A DNA stretch of 64,000 bases from Cymbomonas tetramitiformis (GCA_001247695.2 LGRX02029181.1:22761-86760), one strand, 5' to 3'; positions 33,441 through 44,487 are shown, counted from the first letter of the stretch. A program made the numbers and translations. The notes: generated by a model from the letters alone, not told the origin.

Positions 33441-34629
33441 TTCACTCTGGCTTACCACCACGCATTGTGCGATATGTGCCAAGCAACAGAGGCATCCGAT
33501 TGTCAAATCAGACCGTGATAATCACGACGCGTGTCCCGGCGTGACGAGGCAAACAAGGCTACACACGAAGCGATTCACAGCGTGAAACACACATACTGCA
33601 GGTATGAGCGAAGGTCGCTGCATACACAGACCATATTAGCACGCACCACGTGATTATCTCTACACGTATAGTAATGCATGCTGCGTTATGAACACATGCA
33701 CGTAGGCAACTGTGTCGATAACGCGTACCCTTGGATTACATCGTCTCGAAGTCGAACTTGTGCGTGGTCGTTAGGAACGGATCGTTCGCCGCACGTGCGT
33801 ATGTATATACTATACTTGCAATATGCTAGCAATAGTCGCACTGACCACTAACAAACACTTCGTGACTTCGTGTATGGTTGGTGTATTATATCCGTGTCGT
33901 CCTGAGCTGAGCTTTGGATGGGTAATATAATCATATGTATTTCTTGTACATCAGGCACGGTGCGAAGGGGGAAGCGGAGGCATTGGTCTCCCGCAATAAT
34001 TGAAGAAGGCATATCGACGCTTGTTGTTTGAGGGCGAAGCAAGATATATAATATTGTAGGGCATCCGCATCACGCATGGAGATATTATACTTATCATATG
34101 CCGTAAAGGCTAAGGTAGCGCCGCGCATGTATGAAATGCCGCGAGGTGAGGGAGCAAAAACAGACCTGGATCGATTTGCATTCACCGGAGTTGGGGCCGT
34201 GCCGCATGCAACTAATAAATGGCTTATATATCAATCATCAGGGTATTTTAGACAATGATATGTGTGGGTATGCGATATGTCATATTCGTTGACATCGGTG
34301 ATAATTTATATTACTGCGCGCGCGTGAGATTTTAATAGAATTTCGACATTCAAACCAATAATAGTTTGAAATGCCTATCAAAATAAGAGGTGGACGCTTC
34401 AATCCACACACTGATGACTACCGTATACCATTGGTTGGATATGTTTTTGAAGCACAGAATCTGATGTGCTCTCACTAGCAGCACCCGCGCACACACACAC
34501 TTAACACACACACTGAACAACATGAATATTCTACGTGCAAGTGCATCCAAATATTTTCGTCATTTATTGTAGGGTCACGGCATTGTGTATATAGCATTGA
34601 AAATATCATGGTTTAAAGTATATATGATT
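33441..34629. other. Spacer between the duplicated segments
   Basis: No gene is supported. A partial third copy of the 'gggtaatataatcatatg' motif, followed by 'tatttcttgtacatc', is at 33919-33955. Short ORFs here have no family and no coding character. Confidence 0.5.
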
Positions 34630-35575
34630 GTTGTCGATTGAAATGTTGAGCATATCTCCGTCCTCACCGCTGCTGGGTTCCGCGCCATCTGTTCCATTAT
34701 CCCGCAGACCACCGGATGTATATGTTATCTCATTGCTCAAGATTATAATCTTGCCATCTTGCGTACAGCAACATCCCACTCACAAGGCACTATCCCATAT
34801 TCTTATAGAATATCAACATATATAGTAATATATCAGGAGGTATTACACAACGTGATCTCTTACACGCGGTGTGGCAGAGAGTATACAAAAATCATATATC
34901 AGGAGGAGAGAACATTTCAGTAAATCAGCAATGTGACTACCCCCCTGATCAAGGACATAATGCTAATCGACTTATATGACAATTGCATATATGTCATATA
35001 AGTCTTATATGACAAGTTGATGATGGGACCCCGACCTCCTTCATTAGCCGGTCAAGTATCGACGTGCATGCACAACATGATATGATGCCGCTGGTCGAAT
35101 ACAACCACTATCAATATGATATATCAAAATAGCAATTCTGCTCAAAACTTTTGCATTTGCATGTTATACATATGTGTGTGTGTGTGTGCATGTGTGTGTG
35201 TGTGTGTGTGTATAAGCACACCTGCCTGAGCTATATTTATATATATAACTTTTCAAAGGACAAGGAGGTGTTCTTTACGGACTTCCTCAAAAGTGTAACT
35301 CCAAGGCTCTAAGGTGTGCCCACTTATCACATCCGTGGAATTAATCGGGGCACCGTCTTGCTCAGTATATTGAGTTGACACAATCCCCCGGCGGTGGTTG
35401 ATACCGTCCTGAGGTTTTCCAGGGCCCTTTACAGTGGGTGCCCCTGTTTTAGCGTTGTGTACCCTTGGCGGCGCGACAGGGTGTATAACAAAATTTATTT
35501 AACTTTTCATCATATGATAAACATATATGATATATATATATATATGCATACATATATGGGTAATATCATCATATG
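34630..35575. repeat. Direct duplication, copy 2
   Basis: Diverged copy of 32665-33440. It carries a deletion around 34742-34785, a 66-bp extra segment between repeats of 'atatatcaggagg' (34828-34840 and 34894-34906), a longer GT microsatellite (35173-35212) and a 245-bp insertion. The helicase reading frame is not maintained. Confidence 0.88.
35256..35500. mobile_element. 245-bp insertion with 9-bp target duplication
   Basis: Flanked by AACTTTTCA at 35247-35255 and 35501-35509. The paralogous locus near 33367-33385 has the uninterrupted sequence 'ataacttttcatcatatg', an empty site. The insert has no ORF of note, ends in 'acaaaatttattt', and may be a short SINE-like or other non-autonomous element; its class is not clear. 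Confidence 0.75.
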
Positions 35576-35645
35576 TATTTCTTGTACATCTGGCCATATT
35601 GAGTTGAATGGTCGGTGATTGGGATAATAACATGTAAGTGGATTG

Positions 35646-35691
35646 CTCGAGTCATGAGCCAACTATTGCTGTTGGCTCATCATGACTCGAG
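35646..35691. repeat. Long hairpin with XhoI-like ends
   Basis: CTCGAGTCATGAGCCAAC pairs with GTTGGCTCAT(CAT)GACTCGAG across a 7-base loop, with only a 3-base bulge: an 18-bp stem. Function unknown; it may be the end of a small palindromic insert. Confidence 0.8.
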
Positions 35692-35782
35692 AAAGCAAGA
35701 CGTGGCTGGGGCCGAGCCCAAGCTGGGTGGCCTTTGTCATACATAACATCGGACACTTCTAGGGACTTCGATTTTATTCCGT

Positions 35783-36034
35783 GTGTTTTCCTCCGGGTAC
35801 GGAAATCTACGGGCGAGGGGAAGAACGGCAAAATCGCGGTACAACACCGAGGATAACTCAAGCTACATTTCTTCCCAGTCCTCTCCGATGCTCCGTGATA
35901 TTTATGAACATGTCGTCAGGCATAATCCCAAGTATAATCACGTGATTTCATTTGTTGCGGCATATCCAGCAAGTTTTCCTGAGGCTGTGGATGTTCTGAA
36001 AATACTTCGGAAGTGTCGAGAATTTTTTAACTGA
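35783..36034 (+). CDS. Possible small ORF upstream of the phospholipase gene
   Basis: 83 residues with a fairly natural C-terminal half (PMLRDIYEHVVRHNPKYNHV, SFPEAVDVLKILRKC). It could be an exon of an unrecognised gene. No domain was identified and no splice model was built. Confidence 0.25.
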   Translation: MFSSGYGNLRARGRTAKSRYNTEDNSSYISSQSSPMLRDIYEHVVRHNPKYNHVISFVAAYPASFPEAVDVLKILRKCREFFN

Positions 36035-36341
36035 ATCCGGACGATTAAGTCAGACGTGACAGCCATGTTTCATCGATGTGTTTTATGTTCTACTGGAATG
36101 ATTTTGCTTTGGCAAAGCGAGGTTTGACAGTCTACAGGTAAAAGTTTATGGATCGTCATAGCAACTCGTCGCAACTTACTTCCACCCTAAAGAGAATCGA
36201 AATGGACCAAGCTGTTGTGTTTTACTTCCTCTTTTCGCTCCTCTCCCATCACCGCATTTCATATACGTCATAGCTTAGTACATAGATATACACATCAGAC
36301 GAATGATCTATCTAATTTTTAAAATGGTGTTTCTTGTTGCC

Positions 36342-38491
36342 CTAGACTATGATACGATCGCTGGTATCTTTGAGAATCGATAATAGTGCATCAATCGCAC
36401 CTTTATTTGAAACAAGATCTGTATGATCCACACCAGCGAACGTCTTTGACGTCACAACTTGAGGCTGTTCATGTTTCCATTTTAAGCACGCTTCCAAGCT
36501 TCGAAGAGGCACAGTACCATCTCCCTTGCCATTTAGCTTAGTTGGAGTGACATCCCATTTGCCGTCCTCCTTGTAAATATATGCTACCGGAGTGTCTACA
36601 TCGGTTCCATAGAGTGCGTGGACAGCAACCCCTGTAAGGCACACCATGCCTGTTTGATTTCCTGCTAGACTTGTCACTTGATCACCAGACAAGCAGTTGG
36701 AAAATCTGAAGTTGGCAATATTTTCTTTTGGGGAAGCTCCAGAAACGAAGTAAACAGAAGAATTGGGCTGCGCCTACTTGCTGCATTTGGTAGGTTCCCC
36801 GAAAACGTAATGAGTACTAGAACACCACGACGTAAGCGTACAAAACTTTCAGTGGATAGAGGATACATTTGGAGCACTTTGCGAGTATCTATCACGTCAA
36901 GAGGAGTCAAAGCCTCCCTCGTGTGCATACATGTAAAAACAGGTTTAAATCAGGAGGAATTTCGGTATGCATTTCGGATGCAAAGGACAACGTCAGGTAA
37001 ACGCCGACCAAAGGAGGAACTCGCACCAGGAGCTTCGATAGCTCGAGTGAGATTATCGACTCGCTTGTATATGGAATCTCCTAGAGGGTATCCGACATCT
37101 TTGAAGAAAACGGAATAGTCGTGAGCAGAGTAATTTTTGGAAGGAGTAATAACCAGCGGCTCGTCTGGACTCCACAATTCAGGATTTGGCATCAGCCAAA
37201 AGTTGCTCTCGTAGCTTCGTTGTTCAGCTCTCACGTCAATTCCTTTGCAAGCATTCCGCCCCCTCCCGTGTAAGCTGAGCGAGCCATGCCGCACCAACAG
37301 AAGGTGAACTCGCGTTCTCGTGCTGTTTTCGAAGTTGCATAGAGAACCTCTTGTCACAACTCACAAGACACATACGATTTGAGCAGGTTTGTCCCCGCAA
37401 ATAAGGGCTCGCAGGGAAGGAAGCTTTTCGGTTACAGCCTGAGTGATCGCAGCTCATATGCGTCCGCAGTTTGCTTGACCAACTCATTACCTGACAACCA
37501 GGGAATTCCTTCGTTACTCCCACTCGCCATCAACTCCATTTCGTTCGTGCTCCCCCCAAAAACTCCACTGAAAGGTACCCAGGCAGCGATAAACTTATCT
37601 TTCCATTCTTGAGGTTGGTGATTCAGTATGAAGAGAGTCCAGAGGCAACCCATGGAGTGCGACACGAGGACGACAGGACTGTTCCCGTTAAGGCTGTAAG
37701 CATGCTCTATAAGTTGAACTGTTTTGACCATATATTCCATATTCGATGGGGGGCCAAGCCTGCAGAATGTTCGCAAGAGGATCAGTGTCACAGTCTTTCA
37801 CCATATCTGTCGGGAGCCAAGACACGGACACAGCGTGCTTAAAAACATGCAGTATTCACCGAGCACCTGTGAATACAACGTGAGGGTGATAGTGCGCTGT
37901 TCATCAGATACACCCGTGCTCGCAACGTGAGGGTAATAGGGGACACCTGAAATCATACGGCGCGCCAAATACAGAAGAGTTTCGCACATATCCTTTGTCA
38001 GCCAAAGCTTGTACGAGGGGTGCAAAATACGAACTGCTGGACTTTAGCGTGGGGTCGAGGTTCTCAATGGTTTTCGTATCACCATATCCAGGGACGCGGG
38101 TTTGCACTCCAGGTGAGTTTGAAAAACTTTCTGTTGATTCATCATAAACCAAACGTATATTATCTGACCAACAGTCGACCTCCTTCGGAGCGAGCTGGGC
38201 CACTGAAAGCCATAATGTGAACCAGTCAGACTTTTTCGAGCAGAAGAAGTGCACGGTTTGAGGTTTGTCAAGTTTCGCCTCCAATTGGCAACCCCCATCA
38301 CCTGGAAAAACAGAAAAATGTGCAAACAACTAATTTCAGTTTCAATATCAGTTGTGTACCCGGGTAAGGCTTGCTTCGAAGGTCTGAGTGGTACCTGGGA
38401 GGATGACCACCGGCGTCAGGCTTGCACTGCCTGATATGTGTGAGGCAACGATGAGCAGAGACACCACAGGATTGAATATAAAAGAAATCAT
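36342..38491 (-). CDS. Lysosomal phospholipase A2 (group XV)/LCAT-like acyltransferase, five exons
   Basis: Proposed exons on the minus strand are 38491-38395, 38301-37947, 37759-37436, 37214-37027 and 36661-36342. All introns are GT...AG and all codon phases agree, giving 427 residues (human PLA2G15 is ~410). The start MISFIFNPVVSLLIVASHISG is a signal peptide. TPVVILPG followed by QLEAKL is the family's first strand and oxyanion loop. VDCWSDN and GVQTRVPGYG are highly typical of LCAT/PLA2G15. The catalytic triad is visible: Ser186 in SHSMG, Asp369 in GDGTVP and His401 in DHTDLV. It should be a secreted or lysosomal enzyme that removes or transfers acyl chains from phospholipids. This is the only clear host gene in the window and it appears intact. 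Confidence 0.88.
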
Positions 38492-38519
38492 GACTTCGAA
38501 ACGGCGCCAGTGGAATCTT

Positions 38520-39626
38520 CTCCTCCCTTGCCGTGGATCCAGAGACGCGTCTTACTGCACAGCTGTATGGGAGATCTCACGCTTGCAACTGCTTCCCAAC
38601 TTGAAGGCAACAGCAAACTGGACTTACGCTATACCAATCTCTACGGATGTTTCTTACACAGCATACTGTTAACCGTTCAACGCCCTGGAGAACTTGGTTC
38701 ATACACCTGTTATAATTAAACACAAAGTTGCAGATGCACCACGGTATCATAACTCACACGTCAGAGGTCGGAAACAGTTTATTTCCGCGTAGCGTCTGAC
38801 GTGTGATCAAGCGAAGGACTGCGACTGCCTATCGTATGCCTCATTTCTTGCATACCGATCGATCTATGTTGAAATGTTCCGTGAACATCTGATGGGCATG
38901 CAATGGAATATCCAAACGAGAGCGAGAGTTCGTGCAGTTGGTTTGAGTCCACGTCATCATTACTCAAACTGCCCAAACTGGAGAGAGAGAAGGCAGTACG
39001 AGGACATCATGGTGCAATTACTTCCCCTATGCAGGGGGGAGGGGTAGGGGCTTCCTATCAAAGATCCAAGATGTCTAATCAACTAATGTGAAATGTCAAA
39101 TGTGGAGAATCAGAATGCAGAATCAAAATGTCTCGGGCGCGGGCGTATCCCGTCGTGGTGACACCGTCGCGTGACATGAGACACAAGTTCAAGTATAAAA
39201 ATCTAGAAAAAGTAATACAGGTCAGAGTATGAGTATCAAGTATGGATTAAGCCATGGGTATAGGGTGCTGGTGACAAAGGGGGAAATTACTCGCGAAGCG
39301 GGGGAAATGCTCGGACCGAAGGCCCGAGTGGGGAAAATCGCAGGGGAAAAAGGGGGAAAAAGGGGGAAAGAGGGGAGAAAGGGGGAAAGGGGGAAGGGGG
39401 GAGGGAGGGGAGTTAATAGCAAGTTAGCAACACCAACACGATCTATCGTGGATCTTTCTTCTACTCTGGGGGCCAGAGCCTTCGAATCGGTTAAATTTAG
39501 ATGTTATGACTTAGGGTTTGTAACTGTCATGGAGTCCGAAGGCTCTGGACTTTTATGTCACGCCCCGAAAAAAGGTTGTTCAAATGGCCTAAAAAATTCA
39601 GGGTTAGACATGTATTCTAAGGTATA
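38520..39626. other. Intergenic DNA with a purine-rich block
   Basis: No gene is supported. At 39278-39415 the plus strand is a run of 'gggggaaa'-type purine repeats, which gives artificial Gly/Lys/Arg ORFs. 'tagggtttgt' near 39510 is a short telomere-like word without extension. Confidence 0.5.
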
Positions 39627-39641
39627 TCACGGGGAAGCCGA

Positions 39642-39900
39642 TGCTGAAATCTGTATAGGCAGCCCTGACCGGGAGTCCCGGTGCAGGCCCCTATGACAGA
39701 TTCCTAGGTAGCCAACACTGGACCGTGACTGATCCGTAAGCCTGTGCTGTGACACACGGAGTGTCACAGATAGCTAGACTCGAGACCGTTCCGACTCCGT
39801 GACCGTTCCGGGTATATCTAGCTTAGGGTTTATTTCTTATAGGAGTTTATCTATATTGGTTCACCGACTGTCTGATATCTTGAACCGGGATATTCCAGTA
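39642..39900 (+). repeat. Element A left LTR
   Basis: 259 bp, TGCTGAAATC...TTCCAGTA. It contains 'tgtgacacacggagtgtcaca', an internal near-palindrome. Confidence 0.93.
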
Positions 39901-40307
39901 GGTCGTGGACCCATTCCACGCTATACAGTATACCACAGCTAGTTTGGCCATGATTGGTTAAAGCAGCCGCTTGGAGAGGTGGTGCGCGACGGCGCGTTTG
40001 GGGACTCACGGGAATTTTGAGATGAGCTGTTTGCGGTGAGCGTCTTTGAGCCGCAGCTATGGGGGTTCGGCCTGGACCGGGCCTAGTCGACGCAATGTTC
40101 ATTTACGGTATTACGCTTGCCCTGATCCCGCTTGCTGCCGATTTTTGGGCTGGTGGCTCGAGCACCTTCGACCTCGACAACGTCTTCCAGTGCCCCTCGC
40201 TCGCATGGCTCTACCGCTCCTTCCGTAACTGTGACGTCGCATCTTCCCCACGACATTACCCGAACGCGCCCCGGCGTACCACCTCCCATCAGGCTTTCAG
40301 AATTATG

Positions 40308-40895
40308 GGTGTGTCCACTAGAGCAAAACGGTCCCTCACGAGGGACTCCGACATCGACGCCTCGCTGAGGCTCACTGACGCGGTTCGCAACACACCGACG
40401 GCCAAATCACCGGCTATTGCGAACCCCGACCCTACTTCCAACACCGACGCCGACGTTGCGACGAGGAAGTATCTACAGGAGCAGTCCAAGCTTGTGGACG
40501 AGGTCTACAAGGGGCGGCTCCATCGGACATGGGCCAAGGGTATCCGCGAGGATATCCTTGGCGACAAGAAGCATTATTTCAGCGGCACTTCTGACGCGGG
40601 TCTCCTCTCCGATGTGGTGGTTCAGCTACGTACGGAGTTTGAGTCCGCTGGGCTGGACCTCGTCTCGTTCGACCTTGACGACCCCCAGGCTCTGGTGGTG
40701 GGAAAGGTGAACGCCTTGCTGTACGACGTGCTTGGGCTTATCATCGAGAAGCACAACAACGCCCACGTCTGGCTTACGGGTACGGACGCGTCTGCCGACC
40801 GAGATGGACGGCGTGCGCTGGTGGACATCGTGAAGCGCAGCGTACCAGTGGCGTTGCGGGAGTCCTTCCGCGCTTACTTATCCCGCAAACGTTGA
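40308..40895 (+). CDS. Gag N-terminal ORF of element A
   Basis: An open frame exists from 40059, but the coding character begins near MGVSTRAKRSLTRDS (40305-40310). The protein is charged and mostly helical (KYLQEQSKLVDEVYKGRLHR, DGRRALVDIVKRSV), as expected of a Gag matrix/capsid region. It stops at 40893-40895, and coding continues in another frame that is open before the stop (into AREQRLVRDNKAADW). A frameshift, mutational or programmed, therefore links it to the next ORF. Confidence 0.5.
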   Translation, partial: GVSTRAKRSLTRDSDIDASLRLTDAVRNTPTAKSPAIANPDPTSNTDADVATRKYLQEQSKLVDEVYKGRLHRTWAKGIREDILGDKKHYFSGTSDAGLLSDVVVQLRTEFESAGLDLVSFDLDDPQALVVGKVNALLYDVLGLIIEKHNNAHVWLTGTDASADRDGRRALVDIVKRSVPVALRESFRAYLSRKR

Positions 40896-40908
40896 CCCGC
40901 AGCCGATT

Positions 40909-42618
40909 TTGGCTCGGGAACAACGTTTGGTGCGGGATAACAAGGCCGCCGACTGGACCCCCACCGAGGCCACCAGGAAGCTCAGCCTCTACAGCCGGCT
41001 TGACCCGGTGTTCTACGCCGCGGTCAAGGTGCGTTACCCCATGGTGGCCGATCTCGCGGCGGTTTCCCTCGGTGCTCTGCGCTCTCTGGTTGTAGAGATT
41101 TATCAGGCATGGGCACAAACGGACGTGGGGAAGGCCGCTCTGGCCAAGCCCGCAGGTGGTGGCGCGTCGGCTCTGCTCACCAGCAGCGAGCACCAGATAC
41201 TTCTGGACAAGATCAAGGAGTTGACCGAGCTGGTACAGCGGCAGTGCGGGGCGGCTCCGCCGGTGGTGCAGCAGCAGCGGGATCCGCCGCAGCGGCAGCA
41301 CGGGCAGCGCCGGCAGCAGCAGCGCGGGCAGTCACCGCGGGGCTTCCGCATGGGGGTCCAATCCCCACCGGCGGTGGGCTACGATCGTGACGAGCAGCGG
41401 GCTAAGCCGCTGTGTACCCGCTGCAAGAAGACTGGTAAGGACCTTTACCATTTCTACCGCGACTGCCCGCTTGGCGGTCGCCAACATTCCCCCACCTCGG
41501 CCGCGGCTTTCTGTATCCCCATCGACGACGAGGATGCGGAGGGCGTGCATGCCCTCGCCATGTGTGCTGTCTTTCAGGAGGCGGCGGATGATGGAGCTGA
41601 GGCCTTTGCCCGCGCGGCGACGGTGTACGGTCCGCCAGCAGTGCTGTGCGGGGGCGTTGTGGGAGGCATCGACGTGTCGGCCTACGGCTTCTCCGTTGAC
41701 ACGGTGACACCGGTGGCGGGGACGTCCGGTGACGACATCCTGCAGCGGCTGGACGACCTCGCGGCGGAGGTCAACGCGGCGGTAGAGCCTAAGGTACATT
41801 ACACTCACGCCTCTTTCCCGCCGCCTGCGGGCATTGCGACGCAGGCTTCGGCTCTGGTGTGTGACGCTGCGAGCGCAGGTATCACACCGGAGGAGCAGGT
41901 TCCGGCAGGTGGTGCGGCGGCATCGGCATCCGCCGTGCCGGCCCCTGCTATGCCTGTCTTGGAGAATGAGCAAGAGCTCCTGGAGCTCTACGGCTACGGC
42001 CCGCCCGTGTCCCTTCAATCGACGCGGGTGACCACCACGGAGAAGTCCGGCGGTGAATTCGCGGGGGTTGTGGAGACTGCCAACCACTCCGCGGTTGCGC
42101 CGGTTGACTTGACCGGCTACGACACCGACGACTACGAGGATTTTGCAGACGGCAGCTTCGCCGTCAAGCCGCGGGCTCCGGCCATCTCGGCTAATCATGC
42201 GTCGGAGCCCGCAGCCCACGTGACTGAGTCTGGTGGTGCTTCCCGCACCTACGGATGTGGCAAGCCGCCATGGGGCTTCCCCGCACACGCGGGCCCGTGG
42301 GGTTTTCCTTACTTTGTCTCCCTCATTCCTTTCATCTCGATCATGGGTGTGGGGGCAGCCGCCTACACGGCGGCCAATGACATCGACTCTGTACAGGTAT
42401 CGGGTCGGGCTGCACCGCAGCCTGTGCTGTGCAGGGGAGACTTATGCATCTACCCGGGTATATCCGAGCTGGACCCCGTCACTCTGGGTGCAGTACTGCA
42501 CTCCCTGGGTGCTGCGACGGTGGTTCACCGGCCGCCTGACCCACTGGAGAGCGGTGCTTCAAGCTACTACCGTGGGCATTGTGGTGACGGTGCACCTCTG
42601 GACTTTGACCCCGAGTAG
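40909..42618 (+). CDS. Gag C-terminal ORF of element A with zinc-knuckle-like motif
   Basis: 569 residues. It begins within helical Gag-like sequence (LDPVFYAAVKVRYPMVADL, EIYQAWAQTDVG), followed by a Gln/Arg-rich segment near 125-145. Then CTRCKKTGKDLYHFYRDCPL is a C-x2-C-x9-H-x4-C zinc-knuckle variant that would bind RNA. The remainder is Ala/Val/Thr-rich, with an acidic stretch (GYDTDDYEDFADG) and a hydrophobic span near residue 470-490 (FPYFVSLIPFISIMGVG). No protease (DTG) or RT motif was found. Confidence 0.62.
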   Translation: MAREQRLVRDNKAADWTPTEATRKLSLYSRLDPVFYAAVKVRYPMVADLAAVSLGALRSLVVEIYQAWAQTDVGKAALAKPAGGGASALLTSSEHQILLDKIKELTELVQRQCGAAPPVVQQQRDPPQRQHGQRRQQQRGQSPRGFRMGVQSPPAVGYDRDEQRAKPLCTRCKKTGKDLYHFYRDCPLGGRQHSPTSAAAFCIPIDDEDAEGVHALAMCAVFQEAADDGAEAFARAATVYGPPAVLCGGVVGGIDVSAYGFSVDTVTPVAGTSGDDILQRLDDLAAEVNAAVEPKVHYTHASFPPPAGIATQASALVCDAASAGITPEEQVPAGGAAASASAVPAPAMPVLENEQELLELYGYGPPVSLQSTRVTTTEKSGGEFAGVVETANHSAVAPVDLTGYDTDDYEDFADGSFAVKPRAPAISANHASEPAAHVTESGGASRTYGCGKPPWGFPAHAGPWGFPYFVSLIPFISIMGVGAAAYTAANDIDSVQVSGRAAPQPVLCRGDLCIYPGISELDPVTLGAVLHSLGAATVVHRPPDPLESGASSYYRGHCGDGAPLDFDPE

Positions 42619-42941
42619 CTTTCCTTCTGGCTCTGGCAGTGCACCACTCTGGTGGTGTGCTGAGATGTGCTTTGACCTCAACATGGTCTTCAATTTGGTT
42701 TATGCTTTACTTTGACATCTACAATCTTCAATCTGGTTTGCTGCCACAGTGCTTTTCAGTAGTTTAGCAGGACCTGAGTACCTGTATGTTTCTGCACTTG
42801 TGCCGGTTAGAGGGTTTCAATTTGTGTATCAGAATGGCACAGTTGAATTAGCAGTTAGGTTTGTCACCCTAGCTCCTACCCTAACTTATCTTGACTTCTC
42901 TGACTTACCTGTCAGTCACCACCCACAGTGCTGGGGTGGTG

Positions 42942-43200
42942 TGCTGAAATCTGTATAGGCAGCCCTAACCGGAAGTCCCGGTGCAGGCCCCTATGACAGA
43001 TTCCTAGGTAGCCAACACTGGACCGTGACTGATCCGTAAGCCTGTGCTGTGACACACCGAGTGTCACAGGTAGCTAGACTCGAGACCGTTCCGACTCCGT
43101 GACCGTTCCGGGTATATCTAGCTTAGGGTTTATTTCTTATGAGGGTTTATCTATATTGGTTCACTGACTGTCTGATATCTTGAACCGGGATATTCCAGTA
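42942..43200 (+). repeat. Element A right LTR
   Basis: 259 bp, same ends as the left LTR. It is preceded by a G-rich 'gctggggtggtg', a possible polypurine-like primer site. Confidence 0.93.
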
Positions 43201-43205
43201 GCCGA

Positions 43206-43435
43206 TTTCCCCACCACTGTATGGGGGCCTGCTTCTCCTAGTATCACCCCTTGCTGCGTGTGTCACTGGTCGTGTGTCACCGTCTGACACCGACTTGCTA
43301 GAAAGCTCACTGCCGTAATCTTTCTATCAGTTTTGTTATCACCGGTTTCCCCACCACTGCTTTCTGAGTCCCTGTTGCAGTGAAACTGTTATATATATCC
43401 ACAGAAATATATAGCTATTTTCACCTGTTTCATCA
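43206..43435. repeat. Element B left LTR (main part)
   Basis: 230 bp continuing the 15-bp piece at 39627-39641 after the nested insertion. It ends CTGTTTCATCA and contains 'ttatatatatccacagaaa'. Confidence 0.88.
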
Positions 43436-43524
43436 GGTTATCGGTCCCATGGTGGTGATTCCGGTTGATTCAACTCGCTTCGGTTATTCCGATTCTAACT
43501 CCGTCTAACTCCGTCAGTTTTTAC

Positions 43525-43810
43525 CGTCAACATCGCAGCATAATTAATCTGCGAACCGTACAAGCGGCAATTTTTCCGTCTCCGTTCCCTTTGCCGCTTC
43601 CGTCAACCGTGGTTCACCTACCGACTGTGACTGGTATTCCACGCACCGTTTCCGTCAGCCGTTGACATCGCAGCTATCGCAGCTTGATCTGCACCGTAAA
43701 AAGCGGCAAGTCCCTTTCCGTCTCCGTTCTTTTTGCCGCTTCCGTCTTTCGTGGCTTGCCTACCGACTGTGATTGGTATCCCGCGCACCGTCTCCGTCAG
43801 CTTTCGTGCA
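43525..43810. repeat. ~133-bp imperfect tandem duplication in element B
   Basis: 'catcgcagc...gcggcaa...tttccgtctccgttc...gccgcttccgtc...ctaccgactgtga' occurs twice, offset by 131-135 bp. It lies just inside the left LTR of element B, a typical position for leader repeats. Confidence 0.75.
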
Positions 43811-44055
43811 TTTTGGTGCACTCCGTCATTTTTTTATAAGAATCCTTCTACACTCTGGCCAGCAGCGCCTCTGCTGCCGGGGGACCGCTTTACCGTACGG
43901 CATTTTTGACGTCACCACCGTTTTCCTCGTCAAAAACTGCCCCAATTTGACCTTTAGATCGTCCAATTCGCTTGATTTTTCGAGAAGATACCTTTTCGCT
44001 TGGGAACCCTATCTTGGGGTTCGCGGAATTCTGCAGACAGCTGGCTGGAACTGTC

Positions 44056-44487
44056 ATGTCCACGAAACGTCAGCGTGCACGTATGATCGCTATTCGTTCA
44101 GCGTTGCTCTCTCTCCGAGTGCATCGACATCCTTTTACCGCTGGTTATGTTCTGGTGGTGCCCGGTGGTGCTTGCGCACCAGGCACCAATCACAACGACA
44201 ACATCCTAGACGACAACGACGAGACCAATGACTTCCACGACTTCGTCTCGCCACTTCCCTCACCTTCGCCGTGTGCCCCCAGTGGTCGCCATCTGGTGGT
44301 GTCTGGTGGTGCTATCACGACCGCTTCCCCCCTCTCCATCATCCCTTTCGAGTTCCTCCCCATGACCTCGATCACTTTCCCTCACCGCATTTTCCACCTT
44401 CCACCTCCCTATCCTCTCTTCAGCGACGCATTCGCTCTGGTGGTGCCAGGCCGCTTTTGGCTTTGGCACCGCGTGGGCATTGGCTGA
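44056..44487 (+). CDS. Possible short Gag-like ORF of element B
   Basis: Reads from MSTKRQRARMIAIRSALLS to 44487, with a basic helical start and an Asp/Asn-rich stretch (NHNDNILDDNDETND). The later part is Pro/Ser/Phe-rich and not convincing. No domain was recognised; it may be a remnant. Confidence 0.25.
   Translation: MSTKRQRARMIAIRSALLSLRVHRHPFTAGYVLVVPGGACAPGTNHNDNILDDNDETNDFHDFVSPLPSPSPCAPSGRHLVVSGGAITTASPLSIIPFEFLPMTSITFPHRIFHLPPPYPLFSDAFALVVPGRFWLWHRVGIG

Larger units (their letters stand above)
39642..43200 (+). mobile_element. Gag-only LTR retrotransposon A, nested in the LTR of element B
   Basis: Two 259-bp LTRs (39642-39900 and 42942-43200), starting TGCTGAAATC and ending TTCCAGTA, differ at only a few positions. 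The 5-bp target duplication GCCGA is at 39637-39641 and 43201-43205. The uninterrupted target 'gggaagccgatttcc' is preserved in the other LTR of element B at 44741-44756. The interior has Gag-like ORFs but no protease, RT or integrase, so it must use enzymes of another element. LTR similarity implies a recent insertion. Confidence 0.93.

Noticed and set aside
39229..39696. 155-residue Gly/Lys/Arg ORF
   Set aside because: Arises from a purine-rich low-complexity block and runs across the boundary of two LTR elements.
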